Source of the DNA: Pseudomonadota bacterium
Lineage (GTDB): Bacteria > Pseudomonadota > Gammaproteobacteria > Burkholderiales > REEB80
Direction: 5' to 3'
Assembly: GCA_028873515.1 (NCBI GenBank)
Contig: JAGWIG010000004.1
Span: forward strand, 48,053-112,052
Length of the DNA stretch: 64,000 nucleotides
Position 1 is the first letter of the stretch. Every line of letters starts with the position of its first letter. Under the pieces are notes generated by a model. The model did no database searches. It saw only the letters and a program-made list of their open reading frames with translations, and was not told the DNA's origin. Made by a program: the position numbers and the translations under genes. This document shows, one piece after another, positions 29,607 to 38,581 of the stretch.

Positions 29607-30203
29607 TTAGGCTACAAGTCTGCTTATCTCACGTTTTGCCGTATGAGTTGATTCATCTTTTTCGTTAGCTATGTTCATTCCTTGGGCGTAGACGAAAGTA
29701 ATATCGCTAATACCAACTAGCCAGAAAAATGAACGGATTTGACCTGAAAGACTGTCGTGTTCACTTCCTGCGAATTTGCCACCCTGAGCTGATAGGATAA
29801 ATGCCTTACGTCCTGCCAGAAGGCCAATAGGGCCATTAGGACTGTAATTGAAGGTTATTCCAGCTCGTGCAACATGATCAATCCACGCCTTGAGAGTTGA
29901 AGGAATGCCAAAATTGTACATGGGCACTCCGAGCACAATAGTATCAGAATCAACAATTTCCTTGATAAGTTCATCTGAGCGTGTTACTGCTTTTCGTTGG
30001 TTGATAGACTGCTCTTCTGCTGGGGTAAAAAAACCATTTATGACATTTTCATCAATATGCGGGATCGGAACTGATGCCAGGTCGCGGTCGATGATTTTAC
30101 CTTTGGGATGAGTGCGCTGCCATTCACTAACAAAGTGATCGACGAGTTGGCGGGAATTTCCGCTTGCCAGGATGCTCGTGTTTATTTTAAGAAGAGTGGA
30201 CAT
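29607..30203 (-). CDS. azoR: FMN-dependent NADH-azoreductase (AzoR family)
   Basis: AzoR-type flavodoxin-fold enzymes reduce azo compounds and quinones with NADH. The 198 residues have the phosphate-binding N-terminus INTSILASGNSRQL, the flavin loop VPMYNFGIPSTLKAWIDHV around residues 95-113, and SAQGGKF near 145. It is divergent from a LysR regulator 68 bases away, the usual setting for a regulator controlling a quinone or electrophile defence gene. Confidence 0.92.
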   Translation of the reverse strand: MSTLLKINTSILASGNSRQLVDHFVSEWQRTHPKGKIIDRDLASVPIPHIDENVINGFFTPAEEQSINQRKAVTRSDELIKEIVDSDTIVLGVPMYNFGIPSTLKAWIDHVARAGITFNYSPNGPIGLLAGRKAFILSAQGGKFAGSEHDSLSGQIRSFFWLVGISDITFVYAQGMNIANEKDESTHTAKREISRLVA

Positions 30204-30241
30204 ATTTTCTCCATTGACCAGTTAATGAAGTCATTTTATAG

Positions 30242-30259
30242 TTTAATTTTTAAATTAAA
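30242..30259. promoter_or_regulatory. palindrome between azoR and the LysR gene
   Basis: TTTAATTT (30242-30249) and AAATTAAA (30252-30259) are perfect inverted repeats with a 2-base gap, 12 bases before the LysR-gene start. This is a plausible operator for the adjacent LysR-type regulator, though AT-rich DNA can form such repeats by chance. Confidence 0.45.
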
Positions 30260-30271
30260 AAGCCTAATATT

Positions 30272-31222
30272 TTGATTAAATCAATCGAAAATATTGATGT
30301 AAAAATACCTCGTGTAACCCTTGAGCAATGGAGGATATTTGATGCCATTGTACGATTTGGCGGTTATGCTCAAGCAGCGGAAGCATTGAACAAAAGTCAG
30401 TCCTCGCTGAGTTACATGATTGGCTGCATGCAGGAGCAACTTGGCTTTTCAGTATTTAAGCTTGAAGGAAGACGGGCAAGACTCAATTCTGCAGGAGAGT
30501 CATTATTGCGTTATGCACGTGAACTCTTGACAGATGCTTTAGAAATTGAAGAGGTGGCCGCATCCTTAAAAAAGGGATGGGAGTCTGATATCTATCTCGC
30601 AGTTGAGGCTGCATTGCCTTATGAAATTATGACTGAAACCTTGCGGATTTTCATGCCACAGGCAAAAACTACAGAAGTAAAAATTGCAGAGGAAGTGTTG
30701 TCAGGCACTGAAGAGGCGCTTGTGCAGGGAGATGCAGATCTTGCAATTACAAGTACTGTACTGCCAGGATTTATGGGTGAACATTTATTGTCATTGATTT
30801 TTGTTCCTGTTGCACATCCTGAACATCGCTTGCATCATTTGGGTCGATCGCCAGAATTAGAAGATTTAATGCGTGAAGTGCAAGTGGTGGTAAGTGATTC
30901 AGGCCTACGACAACCTAGAGACAGCGGCGTTTTTGGTACGACTCACAGGCTTACCCTGACAACTGGTGAGGCCAAGCTGGCAATGATACGTGCTGGTATA
31001 GGATTTGGCTGGTTGCCATTGCATTCAGTTGTAAATGATTTTGAAAGCGGAACCCTGAAAGTCATTGAACTGATAGAAGGCAGGCAGCGAGAAGTGCCAC
31101 TCTATCTTGTATTAGGTAAGTCACGTTTTGCAGGCCCGGCAACACTTTTATTAGCCGAATGTATTCGAAATGCAGTAAAAAAAGTTAGCCTGGAAGGAAT
31201 AAGGATTATAAAGTCCATTTAA
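30272..31222 (+). CDS. LysR-family transcriptional regulator
   Basis: The 316 residues have an N-terminal winged helix (about 15-78, TLEQWRIFDAIVRFGGYAQAAEALNKSQSSLSYMI) and a C-terminal effector-binding domain. The start is taken as TTG at 30272 because no ATG lies before the helix-turn-helix. It is divergent from azoR and probably controls it through the palindrome between them. The inducer cannot be inferred. A bidirectional terminator lies after it. Confidence 0.92.
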   Translation: MIKSIENIDVKIPRVTLEQWRIFDAIVRFGGYAQAAEALNKSQSSLSYMIGCMQEQLGFSVFKLEGRRARLNSAGESLLRYARELLTDALEIEEVAASLKKGWESDIYLAVEAALPYEIMTETLRIFMPQAKTTEVKIAEEVLSGTEEALVQGDADLAITSTVLPGFMGEHLLSLIFVPVAHPEHRLHHLGRSPELEDLMREVQVVVSDSGLRQPRDSGVFGTTHRLTLTTGEAKLAMIRAGIGFGWLPLHSVVNDFESGTLKVIELIEGRQREVPLYLVLGKSRFAGPATLLLAECIRNAVKKVSLEGIRIIKSI

Positions 31223-31265
31223 AAGTTTAAATATATGCAGTAAAAAATATTAATAGCGATTAAGT

Positions 31266-31304
31266 AAAAAAAGGGTGGCCTGAAGAGCCACCCAAAGTTT
31301 TTTT
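31266..31304. terminator. bidirectional intrinsic terminator
   Basis: GGGTGGC (31273-31279) and GCCACCC (31287-31293) form a 7-bp GC-rich stem with a 7-base loop. Seven A's flank it on the left, giving a U-tract for the minus-strand ppiC transcript. AAAG and seven T's flank it on the right, for the plus-strand LysR transcript. It fits both convergent genes. Confidence 0.85.
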
Positions 31305-31312
31305 AAACCCGA

Positions 31313-32155
31313 TTATCTGGCAGGATCCTGAATTTGTGCCTTACTTTTCAGTTCAGCAATCGCCTGTGTAATTTGCTGCTGCTGTAGACGTTGAGTGAGC
31401 TGTGGCTTCACTTGGTCAAAAGGAGGGGGCTGTAAGTTCTGAACATCATCTAGTTTAATTATATGCCAACCATACTGGGTATGTACTGGCTGGTGAGTAT
31501 ATTGACCTTTTTTTAGTTTCATCATTGCCTGGGCAAAGGGAGGTACGACACTAGTAGGGACAATCCAGTTGAGTTCCCCACCTTTGGCGGCAGAACCTGA
31601 ATCCTTGGATTTTGCTTTGGCAAGTTTTGCAAAATTTGCACCATGTTCTAGGGATTTGATTATGGACTCCGCCTCAGCCTTGGTTGGTACAAGAATATGG
31701 CTAACTTTGTATTTTTTGTCCCCTATGGCCGCCTTCATCTGATTGTACTCAGTCATGAGTTGTGCTTCTGTAGGGGGATGTTTTGAAAGATAATCCTGTA
31801 AATAGGCATGAATCAGAACATCCTGCCGAGACATCTCAAGTTCGTTAGCGATTTGTGGATTCTGATCCAGATTAGCTTTTAAGGCCGCGTTGGTGAGTAA
31901 CTGTCTTGCTATTAGATCTTCATGGATGCTCTTGATGAGATCAGGCGTAACTTTTTCGCCTTGTGCGGTATGCTCTGCTATTAGCATATTGACAAGACCT
32001 TGCTTGATGGGTGTTCCATCTACAATAATGGCTGGTTTATCTGCTGTAGCAGAAGAGGTAGCCGTGGCAGGGGCCGCATTCTGTGCCTGACAGGCAGTCA
32101 ATGCCATAAGGCTGCCTATGATGGTTAATAGAATACGTGTTTTTAAAGTAGGCAT
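31313..32155 (-). CDS. PpiC-type peptidyl-prolyl isomerase, predicted lipoprotein
   Basis: This 280-residue parvulin-family foldase has an N-terminal SurA-like helical region and a parvulin domain at about 145-245 (VSHILVPTKAEAE, GGELNWIVP, TQYGWHIIKLDD). The N-terminus MPTLKTRILLTIIGSLMALTAC is a lipoprotein signal with lipobox LTAC, so it should act on outer-membrane or periplasmic proteins from a membrane anchor. It ends the minus-strand run yciB-yciI-bolA-ppiC. Confidence 0.92.
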   Translation of the reverse strand: MPTLKTRILLTIIGSLMALTACQAQNAAPATATSSATADKPAIIVDGTPIKQGLVNMLIAEHTAQGEKVTPDLIKSIHEDLIARQLLTNAALKANLDQNPQIANELEMSRQDVLIHAYLQDYLSKHPPTEAQLMTEYNQMKAAIGDKKYKVSHILVPTKAEAESIIKSLEHGANFAKLAKAKSKDSGSAAKGGELNWIVPTSVVPPFAQAMMKLKKGQYTHQPVHTQYGWHIIKLDDVQNLQPPPFDQVKPQLTQRLQQQQITQAIAELKSKAQIQDPAR

Positions 32156-32170
32156 AACGATTCCTCTAGG

Positions 32171-32431
32171 TTAAAAATTATCCGTACTAGTATGAGCATC
32201 AATGCTCAATGCATGGATTTTATTGTGCATTAAATCATTAAGTAGATCATATATCAGGCGATGTCGTTCAATTAACGACAAACCAGAAAAACACTTGCTA
32301 ACAATATGCAGATGATAATGGCCACCTTGAAGTGACCCTGCATGACCTATATGCATCTGACTTTCATCTTCAACTTTAATCATTGTGGGATTGAGTTTAG
32401 CAAGACGTAGACAAATTTCATCTGTAATCAT
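32171..32431 (-). CDS. BolA-family protein
   Basis: BolA-like proteins bind monothiol glutaredoxins through a shared [2Fe-2S] cluster and affect cell shape and iron handling. This 86-residue protein has the family core with GGHYHLHIVSKCFSGLSLIERHRLIY. It lies two bases after yciI and 15 before ppiC, as in many betaproteobacteria. Confidence 0.9.
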   Translation of the reverse strand: MITDEICLRLAKLNPTMIKVEDESQMHIGHAGSLQGGHYHLHIVSKCFSGLSLIERHRLIYDLLNDLMHNKIHALSIDAHTSTDNF

Positions 32432-32433
32432 GA

Positions 32434-32715
32434 TTAAAAAGTCGGCTTGAATGGCTTAATTGAGATCTCCTTGTATACACCGGATGTCATGAAAGGGTCC
32501 GCATGCGCCCAGGCTTTTGCTTCTTTAATGGAATTAAATTCACAGATGATAAGGCTTCCACTGAAGCCATCCGTTCCTTCGTTTGGGAAAGGTCCTGCTA
32601 GCAGAAGTCTGCCTGCTTCTTTGAGTTCAGTCAATCTGGCTGCATGTGCTGGCCGTTCTTTTAGTCGTTTTTCGAGACTGTTGGGAGCATCTTCACAGAA
32701 GATTGCATAAAGCAT
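32434..32715 (-). CDS. yciI: YciI-family protein
   Basis: This 93-residue ferredoxin-like-fold protein has the family's conserved N-terminal MLYAIFCEDAPNSLEKR, AGPFP and HADPF motifs. The biochemical role of YciI is not firmly known. Its start overlaps the yciB stop by one base, so the two are probably co-translated. Confidence 0.92.
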   Translation of the reverse strand: MLYAIFCEDAPNSLEKRLKERPAHAARLTELKEAGRLLLAGPFPNEGTDGFSGSLIICEFNSIKEAKAWAHADPFMTSGVYKEISIKPFKPTF

Positions 32716-33248
32716 TATTCATGCTCCTTTACGTAGCGGGAAAGCATCATTGTCTGGATGATAATGAAAAATACCATAAGTCCTAATGTGCCAAATAATT
32801 TGAAATCCACCCAGATAGCGGTGGGATAATGAGCTGCTACATACCAGTTGGCGCCCCCAAGTAGAAAAAAGAAAAGAGACCAGCTAAGGTTAAGTTGACG
32901 CCAGGCAACCGGTGGCAAATCAAGCTGTTTTTTCATGATGTTTTGCATCAGGTTTTTCCGGAAGCCAAATTGTGAGAGCGCAAGCGTAGCTCCCATAATC
33001 CAATATAGGATAGTAGGTTTGATTTTGATGAAAGTTTCATCATGAAAAAAGAGTGTTGCTCCGCCAAAAACAGTTACTAGGATGAAGCTTACCCAAAGCA
33101 TGGGATCAATCTTTCCATGTCGTAGGTAGGCATAGAAAATTTGAGCAATTGTCGTGATTATAGCTACCGTAGTGGCAACATATATGCCACTAACTTTAAA
33201 AGCAATAAAAAAAAGAATGATGGGAAATAAATCAAACAGGAGTTTCAT
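32715..33248 (-). CDS. yciB: inner-membrane septation protein YciB
   Basis: YciB (IspZ) is an integral membrane protein linked to cell-envelope synthesis and division. The 177 residues show about five transmembrane helices, the DLFPIILFF start and the GGANWYVA segment typical of the family. It is first in the minus-strand run ending with ppiC. Confidence 0.94.
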   Translation of the reverse strand: MKLLFDLFPIILFFIAFKVSGIYVATTVAIITTIAQIFYAYLRHGKIDPMLWVSFILVTVFGGATLFFHDETFIKIKPTILYWIMGATLALSQFGFRKNLMQNIMKKQLDLPPVAWRQLNLSWSLFFFLLGGANWYVAAHYPTAIWVDFKLFGTLGLMVFFIIIQTMMLSRYVKEHE

Positions 33249-33437
33249 TTAGAAGTGAAGTGCTCAATAGGGTTATTAAATAGCGTAATATTCTGGATTC
33301 GCCAGCTGTAATTCGTGCATTGCTATTCTGCAACGTTATTGCGTTGGATTCAATGGTAAAGCATTATTTTTATAAATTTCAGGATATGACGAATGCCTTG
33401 GCACGCGGAATGTACTGAAATGATGTACAATTAAAAT

Positions 33438-34283
33438 ATGAATCTTATAGATCTACATAGTCATTCGACTGCGTCAGATGGACTTTTGTCTCCTTCCGCT
33501 CTGGTTGAACTTGCTGCGAGTAGTGGGGTAGAAATTCTTGCCTTAACTGATCATGATGATGTTTCCGGATTAGAGGAAGCTTGTATTGCTGCGGATAAAT
33601 GCAACATTCATTTTATAAGGGGGGTTGAAATATCGGTCAGCTGGCGTGGCCATACATTGCATATTATAGGGCTACAGATTGATTCGGACCATCCCGTTTT
33701 AATTTCGGGTCTTGCTGAACTTCGTGCCGGCCGTAAAATTCGCGCAGAGCGCATAGCTGATTCTCTTGCCAAAGCCGGGATCAATGGTGCTCTTGAAGGA
33801 GCACAAAGACACGCAGGCAATCCTGAAATTCTAAATCGCACTCATTTTGCCCGGTATCTTGTTGAAGCAGGTTATGCTTCTAGTATGCGCACAGTCTTCA
33901 ATAGGTTTATGTCAGGTGGGAAGCCAGGGCATGTAAAGCATGAGTGGGTACAGATGGGTGATGCAATAAGTTGGATTTGTGCTAGTGGAGGACAAGCTGT
34001 TCTAGCACACCCAGGCCGTTATGTTTTAAGTGATGTAGAGATGTGCGAGTTACTTGGTGAGTTCCGAAGCCTTGGAGGCAGAGGAATTGAGGTTGTAACG
34101 GGCTCCCATAGACCTGATCAATATCCTGTATTTGCAAAGCTAGCCATACAATTTGATTTGCTTGCTTCTATCGGTTCAGATTATCATGGGCCGGGTGAAA
34201 ACCGTTTTCCTTTGGGCAGGTTACCAGAACTGCCTTCAGGGGTTACCCCGATTTGGCGGGACTGGCCCGAAGTGGTTGTTTAA
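33438..34283 (+). CDS. PHP-domain phosphatase/5'-3' exoribonuclease (RNase AM, YciV-like)
   Basis: This 281-residue protein has the PHP metal motifs DLHSHSTASDG, LTDHDDV and a final SDYHGP. Family members hydrolyse 3',5'-nucleotide bisphosphates and trim RNA 5' ends. An AAAATATG start follows weak upstream signals. Its TAA shares one base with the ATG of yciO. The pairing with yciO is the usual order in gammaproteobacteria. Confidence 0.92.
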   Translation: MNLIDLHSHSTASDGLLSPSALVELAASSGVEILALTDHDDVSGLEEACIAADKCNIHFIRGVEISVSWRGHTLHIIGLQIDSDHPVLISGLAELRAGRKIRAERIADSLAKAGINGALEGAQRHAGNPEILNRTHFARYLVEAGYASSMRTVFNRFMSGGKPGHVKHEWVQMGDAISWICASGGQAVLAHPGRYVLSDVEMCELLGEFRSLGGRGIEVVTGSHRPDQYPVFAKLAIQFDLLASIGSDYHGPGENRFPLGRLPELPSGVTPIWRDWPEVVV

Positions 34284-34918
34284 TGGCGCAGTTTTTTTCT
34301 ATACACCCTCAAAACCCTCAATTACGGTTATTGCGTCAAGCTGCATCTTTGCTTGACTCAGGGGGTCTCATTGCCTACCCGACAGATTCGAGTTATGCGC
34401 TTGCTTGTGCATTGGAACACAAGGAGGCACAGGTAAGCATTAGAAGGCTTCGTGGATTAACTGAAGATCACCCATTTAGTCTTATCTGTCATGGTTTGGC
34501 GGATATATCAGTCTATGCCCATCTTGACAACCGTATTTATAGGTTACTGAAAACAGCAGTTCCTGGTCCCTATACATTCATACTTGCGGTCAATCGCAAG
34601 GTTCCAAGGCGTGTGTTGCATGTGAGGCGAAGTGTTATGGGGTTTCGTATTCCTGATCATCCGGTTGTACAAGCTTTGCTTTCTGTCTATGGAAGGCCGT
34701 TTTTAAGTTCTACACTATGGTTACCTGAACTGGGAGCACCCTTTTCAGATGCCAATGATATTCGCATTAAACTTGAGCATGATGTGGATTTGATTCTTGA
34801 TGGTGGCCCTTCTGGTAACGTCCCGACTACTGTTATTGATTTGTCAGGCACTGAACCTGTACTGCTGAGGGCTGGAGCTGGCGATTTAAGTCCTTTTGGA
34901 TTATCGAATGAACCCTGA
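34283..34918 (+). CDS. yciO: YciO, Sua5/YrdC-family threonylcarbamoyl-AMP synthase-like protein
   Basis: The 211 residues start MAQFFSIHPQNPQ, very close in pattern to YciO. The YrdC/Sua5 fold with SxxTxxYPTDSxY appears as GGLIAYPTDSSYALAC at about 28-43, and PGPYTFILAVNRKVPRR follows. The family makes or resembles enzymes that make threonylcarbamoyl-AMP for tRNA t6A. The catalytic role of YciO itself is debated. The TAATG overlap with the PHP gene, rather than the earlier in-frame ATG at 34253, decides the start. Confidence 0.92.
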   Translation: MAQFFSIHPQNPQLRLLRQAASLLDSGGLIAYPTDSSYALACALEHKEAQVSIRRLRGLTEDHPFSLICHGLADISVYAHLDNRIYRLLKTAVPGPYTFILAVNRKVPRRVLHVRRSVMGFRIPDHPVVQALLSVYGRPFLSSTLWLPELGAPFSDANDIRIKLEHDVDLILDGGPSGNVPTTVIDLSGTEPVLLRAGAGDLSPFGLSNEP

Positions 34919-35555
34919 ACTGATACAAACTATAGCCATCAGTGCACTTCCGCTGATATTTGCAATTACCCTGCATGAAGCAGCACATGGTTATGTTGCA
35001 AGTCGTCTGGGAGACAAGACTGCATGGATGCTTGGTCGTGTCACTCTGAATCCCATTGCCCATATTGATCTGGTTGGAACCATCCTTATGCCTCTTGTTA
35101 CAATGTTATTCGGTGGCATCATTTTTGGTTGGGCCAAACCGGTGCCAATTAATTTTAATAATTTGCGAAATCCCAAACGCGACATGCTGTGGGTGGCTAT
35201 CGCGGGCCCGGGTAGTAATCTTATCCAGTGTCTGCTTTGGGCGGTTATAGCTAAATTTGCCTTGATAATCCCTGGCAATGCCTTTACAACACCTATGTAT
35301 CTGATGGGGAGGGCGGGGATAGAAATTAATTCCGTATTCATGATGCTAAACATTTTGCCAATTTTACCTCTTGACGGTGGCAGGGTGCTAACCAGTCTTT
35401 TACCAGGGCCTCTGTCTTATAAATACTCTCGAAGTGAGCCGTATGGCCTTATCATTTTGGTGCTACTTCTTTTTACGGGTGTGCTTGGCCATATTCTTTT
35501 CCCTATGGTAGATGCGAGTGTCAATTTGATATTTAGCCTGTTCAACCTACAGTAA
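34908..35555 (+). CDS. site-2 protease family (M50) membrane protein
   Basis: This 215-residue intramembrane zinc metalloprotease has HEAAH (residues 23-27) in the first membrane segment. The second motif, NILPILPLDGGRVL, supplies the aspartate ligand in a later one. Several further hydrophobic helices are visible. There are no PDZ or CBS domains. Its ATG overlaps the yciO stop by 11 bases. The substrate is unknown. The position next to trpS is conserved in many proteobacteria. Confidence 0.92.
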   Translation: MNPELIQTIAISALPLIFAITLHEAAHGYVASRLGDKTAWMLGRVTLNPIAHIDLVGTILMPLVTMLFGGIIFGWAKPVPINFNNLRNPKRDMLWVAIAGPGSNLIQCLLWAVIAKFALIIPGNAFTTPMYLMGRAGIEINSVFMMLNILPILPLDGGRVLTSLLPGPLSYKYSRSEPYGLIILVLLLFTGVLGHILFPMVDASVNLIFSLFNLQ

Positions 35556-35568
35556 GGAGCCGTATTTC

Positions 35569-36777
35569 ATGTTTGTCGATCGTGTTGTCTCCGGCATGCG
35601 TCCAACAGGATCTCTCCATCTGGGTCACTATCATGGAGTTCTTAAAAACTGGATTAATCTCCAGGATCAATATGACTGCCTTTTTTTTGCTGCTGACTGG
35701 CATGCTCTAACAACTCATTATGAAACGCCCGGGGATATTCAAGATAATGTTCTACAAATGATGATTGATTGGCTGGCATGTGGGATTAATCCCTCTAAAG
35801 CTGTACTTTTTGTTCAGTCGAGAGTGCCTGAACATGCTGAACTTCATTTGCTGCTTTCCATGATTACCCCATTAGGGTGGCTGGAGCGCATGCCAACATA
35901 TAAGGATCAACAAGAAAACATAAGGGATAAAGACCTTTCTACCTATGGTTTTTTGGGATACCCCCTATTGCAGGCTGCAGATGTACTGATTTATCGTGCC
36001 AATCTGGTTCCTGTTGGAGATGATCAGGTGCCTCACATTGAATTTACCCGTGAAATTGCCCGCCGATTTAACCATCTTTATGGCCGTGAGCAAGGATTTG
36101 AGGAGCGTGCACGTGAAGCAATTCGTAAGATGGGCAATAAAAAGGGGAAACTCTATGAACAACTCAGGAACCGTTATCAGGAACAAGGCGATACTGATGC
36201 CCTGGAAGCTGCCCGTGCTTTGCTGACTGAACAGCAAAATCTTAGCATTGGTGACAGGGAGCGTTTGTTTGGCTATCTGGAAGGGGGCGGAAAGATGATA
36301 CTTTCAGAGCCACATTCACTTTTGACATCGGAATCACGTATGCCGGGGCTTGATGGGCGAAAAATGTCCAAATCATATGGAAATACTATAGCCCTGCGTG
36401 AGGATGCTTCTTCAGTTACGGATAAAATCCGACGTATGCCAACCGATCCCGCACGCGTTCATCGAAATGATCCAGGTAGTCCTGAAATTTGCCCCGTGTT
36501 TTTTTTGCACCAGGTTTATACACAGGAAACTGTTCATAACTGGGTACGTAAGGGATGTACAGAGGCAAGTATAGGATGTCTGGATTGCAAGCAGCCACTT
36601 ATAGACGCCGTTCTTAAAGAACAAGAACCGATTCGTGACCGAGCGCAGGCATACCTCGATGATCCCCTTCTTGTACGTGGAATAATCAGCGATGGGTGCG
36701 ATAAGGCACGTAGCCTTGCAATTGAGACAATACGCGATGTCCGTGAAGTTATGGGTCTGAATTATGGGGCGACATGA
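35569..36777 (+). CDS. trpS: tryptophanyl-tRNA synthetase TrpS (long form)
   Basis: TrpS charges tRNA-Trp. The 402 residues are longer than the E. coli enzyme (about 334), with an insertion before the KMSKS loop (REQGFEERAREA to RERLFGYLEGG). This long form is common in betaproteobacteria and Xanthomonas-like bacteria. HLGH (17-20) and KMSKSYGN are intact. An AAGGAG ribosome site precedes the ATG. Its stop overlaps the rluB start. Confidence 0.96.
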   Translation: MFVDRVVSGMRPTGSLHLGHYHGVLKNWINLQDQYDCLFFAADWHALTTHYETPGDIQDNVLQMMIDWLACGINPSKAVLFVQSRVPEHAELHLLLSMITPLGWLERMPTYKDQQENIRDKDLSTYGFLGYPLLQAADVLIYRANLVPVGDDQVPHIEFTREIARRFNHLYGREQGFEERAREAIRKMGNKKGKLYEQLRNRYQEQGDTDALEAARALLTEQQNLSIGDRERLFGYLEGGGKMILSEPHSLLTSESRMPGLDGRKMSKSYGNTIALREDASSVTDKIRRMPTDPARVHRNDPGSPEICPVFFLHQVYTQETVHNWVRKGCTEASIGCLDCKQPLIDAVLKEQEPIRDRAQAYLDDPLLVRGIISDGCDKARSLAIETIRDVREVMGLNYGAT

Positions 36778-37688
36778 TGGCTAATTATTCCCGTTCTCCA
36801 TATTGTCAAACTGACAAGCATGCCAGACGAACAAAATCTGCTGACAGATCAGGATCTTTTCCATCTCGAGACAAATACCCCACTTCACCTCAAAATTTGC
36901 CCAGTGAGAAGTTGCACAAGAAATTGGCCCAGGTAGGGCTTGGATCTCGCAGGGAAATGGAGGCAATGATTCTTGATGGTAAGATTGAAGTCAATGGAAA
37001 GGTTGCGACTGTAGGTCAGCGTATCGGACCTCAAGACAGAATTTATATTAATCGTCGACCGGTCAAGATAAATTTTGATCGCCCACTTCCACAGGTCCTG
37101 CTTTATTATAAACCTGAAGGCGAAATTGTAAGCCGGCATGATCCGGGTGGGAGACCGAATGTTTTTCAGGCACTACCTCCAGTAAAGGGTGGAAAATGGA
37201 TTGCTATCGGCCGTTTGGATTTCAACACTAGTGGACTTATGCTGTTTACAACTAATGGGGAGCTTGCAAATTTTATGATGCACCCCAGTCATGAGGTTGA
37301 GCGCGAATATGCAGTACGTCTCATTGGGAACTTGACCCCAAGTCTAATTGAGAAACTTTGCCATGAAGTCTTACTGGAAGATGGACCGGCGCATTTTGAT
37401 ACTGTTACTGACAAAGGAGGGTTGGGAACGAACCATTGGTATCATGTAAGCCTAAAAGAGGGGCGTAACCGTGAGGTGCGCCGGATATTTGAGGCAGTAG
37501 GTCTTGCTGTCAGCAGGCTTATCCGTATAAAGTTTGGTCCCATTGCATTACCATCTAGACTTAAACGGGGACAGTATCTAGATCTGGGTGAAAGTGATAT
37601 CCGTGATCTTCTGCGCTGGGCCGGTTTCGCCATGCCAGACTATACTCCCCAGCGCAATGGGGAAGGAACGCGTCACACTCGACGCTAA
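36774..37688 (+). CDS. rluB: 23S rRNA pseudouridine synthase RluB
   Basis: RluB makes pseudouridine at position 2605 of 23S rRNA. The 304 residues have a basic, disordered N-terminus (about 1-45), an S4 RNA-binding domain (KLAQVGLGSRREME, about 46-105) and the RsuA-type catalytic domain with Asp in GRLDFNTSGLMLFT. It overlaps the trpS stop. RluE or RluF identity is less likely given the S4 domain and context. Two ATGs lie in tandem at the start. Confidence 0.9.
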   Translation: MMANYSRSPYCQTDKHARRTKSADRSGSFPSRDKYPTSPQNLPSEKLHKKLAQVGLGSRREMEAMILDGKIEVNGKVATVGQRIGPQDRIYINRRPVKINFDRPLPQVLLYYKPEGEIVSRHDPGGRPNVFQALPPVKGGKWIAIGRLDFNTSGLMLFTTNGELANFMMHPSHEVEREYAVRLIGNLTPSLIEKLCHEVLLEDGPAHFDTVTDKGGLGTNHWYHVSLKEGRNREVRRIFEAVGLAVSRLIRIKFGPIALPSRLKRGQYLDLGESDIRDLLRWAGFAMPDYTPQRNGEGTRHTRR

Positions 37689-38581
37689 GTTTTGAGGGCG
37701 TTTGCTTCAATAAGGCATACATACTCATCTCCTGACACAGTGTCTAGCCATGTGACCTCAAGTCTTGGCCAGGTCATACAGAATTCAGCCCGGTTATGGC
37801 CGATTTCTAATAGGATGAGACCATTCTTTGTAAGGTATTTTGGTGCATTGTCAAGGAGAATTTTTACGTGCTCCAGCCCATCTGTTCCAGACTCCAAAGC
37901 GATAGAAGGTTCCCGCTGATATTCAGGAGGAAGAGTCTTCATGCCTTGCGCGTTTACATAGGGTGGATTGCAAACAATGAGATTGTATTTTCCCTTAAGC
38001 GGCGCGAGCATGTTTCCTTCATGAAGAGTTATGCGTTTTGAAAGTCCATAACTTTCAATATTCAGGTTTGCTACTGTCAAGGCCTCAACTGAAATGTCCA
38101 CGGCGTCTACATGAGCTTCAGGGAATTGGCATGCCAAAAGAACTGCCAGACATCCTGAGCCCGTACAGATATCAGCTATTCGTTTAAACTCCTGTTGAGG
38201 TTGCAGGAAACCAGGTGGATCATTGATTATTTCGGCAATGAATGATCGTGGCACAATTACCCGTTCATCGACATAAAAAGAAAAATTTCCTAACCATGCT
38301 TCATGTGTGATATAGGCTACAGGCAAACGTTTTTGTGTTCGGGTTTTTATGACATTAAGTGCAGACTCAATTTCTTTGGGTAACAGCCTTGCATCCAGAA
38401 CGTGTTCAAAATAATCGTGAGGTAGGTGTAATGTATGGGTTAAAAGGTAAGCCGCTTCATCCCACGCATTGCTAGTGCCATGCCCAAAAACCAAGGAATT
38501 TTCGGTAAAACGGCTAACTGCAAAGCGCATCAGGTCTCTCAGGGTTTTGAGGGTATCTAAAGCCTCTCCGTGTTCCAGCAT
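37685..38581 (-). CDS. prmB: 50S ribosomal protein L3 N5-glutamine methyltransferase PrmB
   Basis: PrmB methylates a glutamine of ribosomal protein L3 with SAM. The 298 residues contain the SAM motif DICTGSGCLAVLLA and the substrate motif NPPY (VCNPPYVNA), with the N-terminal helical domain of the HemK/PrmB family. It shares one base with dapE and overlaps the convergent rluB tail by four bases. Confidence 0.94.
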   Translation of the reverse strand: MLEHGEALDTLKTLRDLMRFAVSRFTENSLVFGHGTSNAWDEAAYLLTHTLHLPHDYFEHVLDARLLPKEIESALNVIKTRTQKRLPVAYITHEAWLGNFSFYVDERVIVPRSFIAEIINDPPGFLQPQQEFKRIADICTGSGCLAVLLACQFPEAHVDAVDISVEALTVANLNIESYGLSKRITLHEGNMLAPLKGKYNLIVCNPPYVNAQGMKTLPPEYQREPSIALESGTDGLEHVKILLDNAPKYLTKNGLILLEIGHNRAEFCMTWPRLEVTWLDTVSGDEYVCLIEANALKT

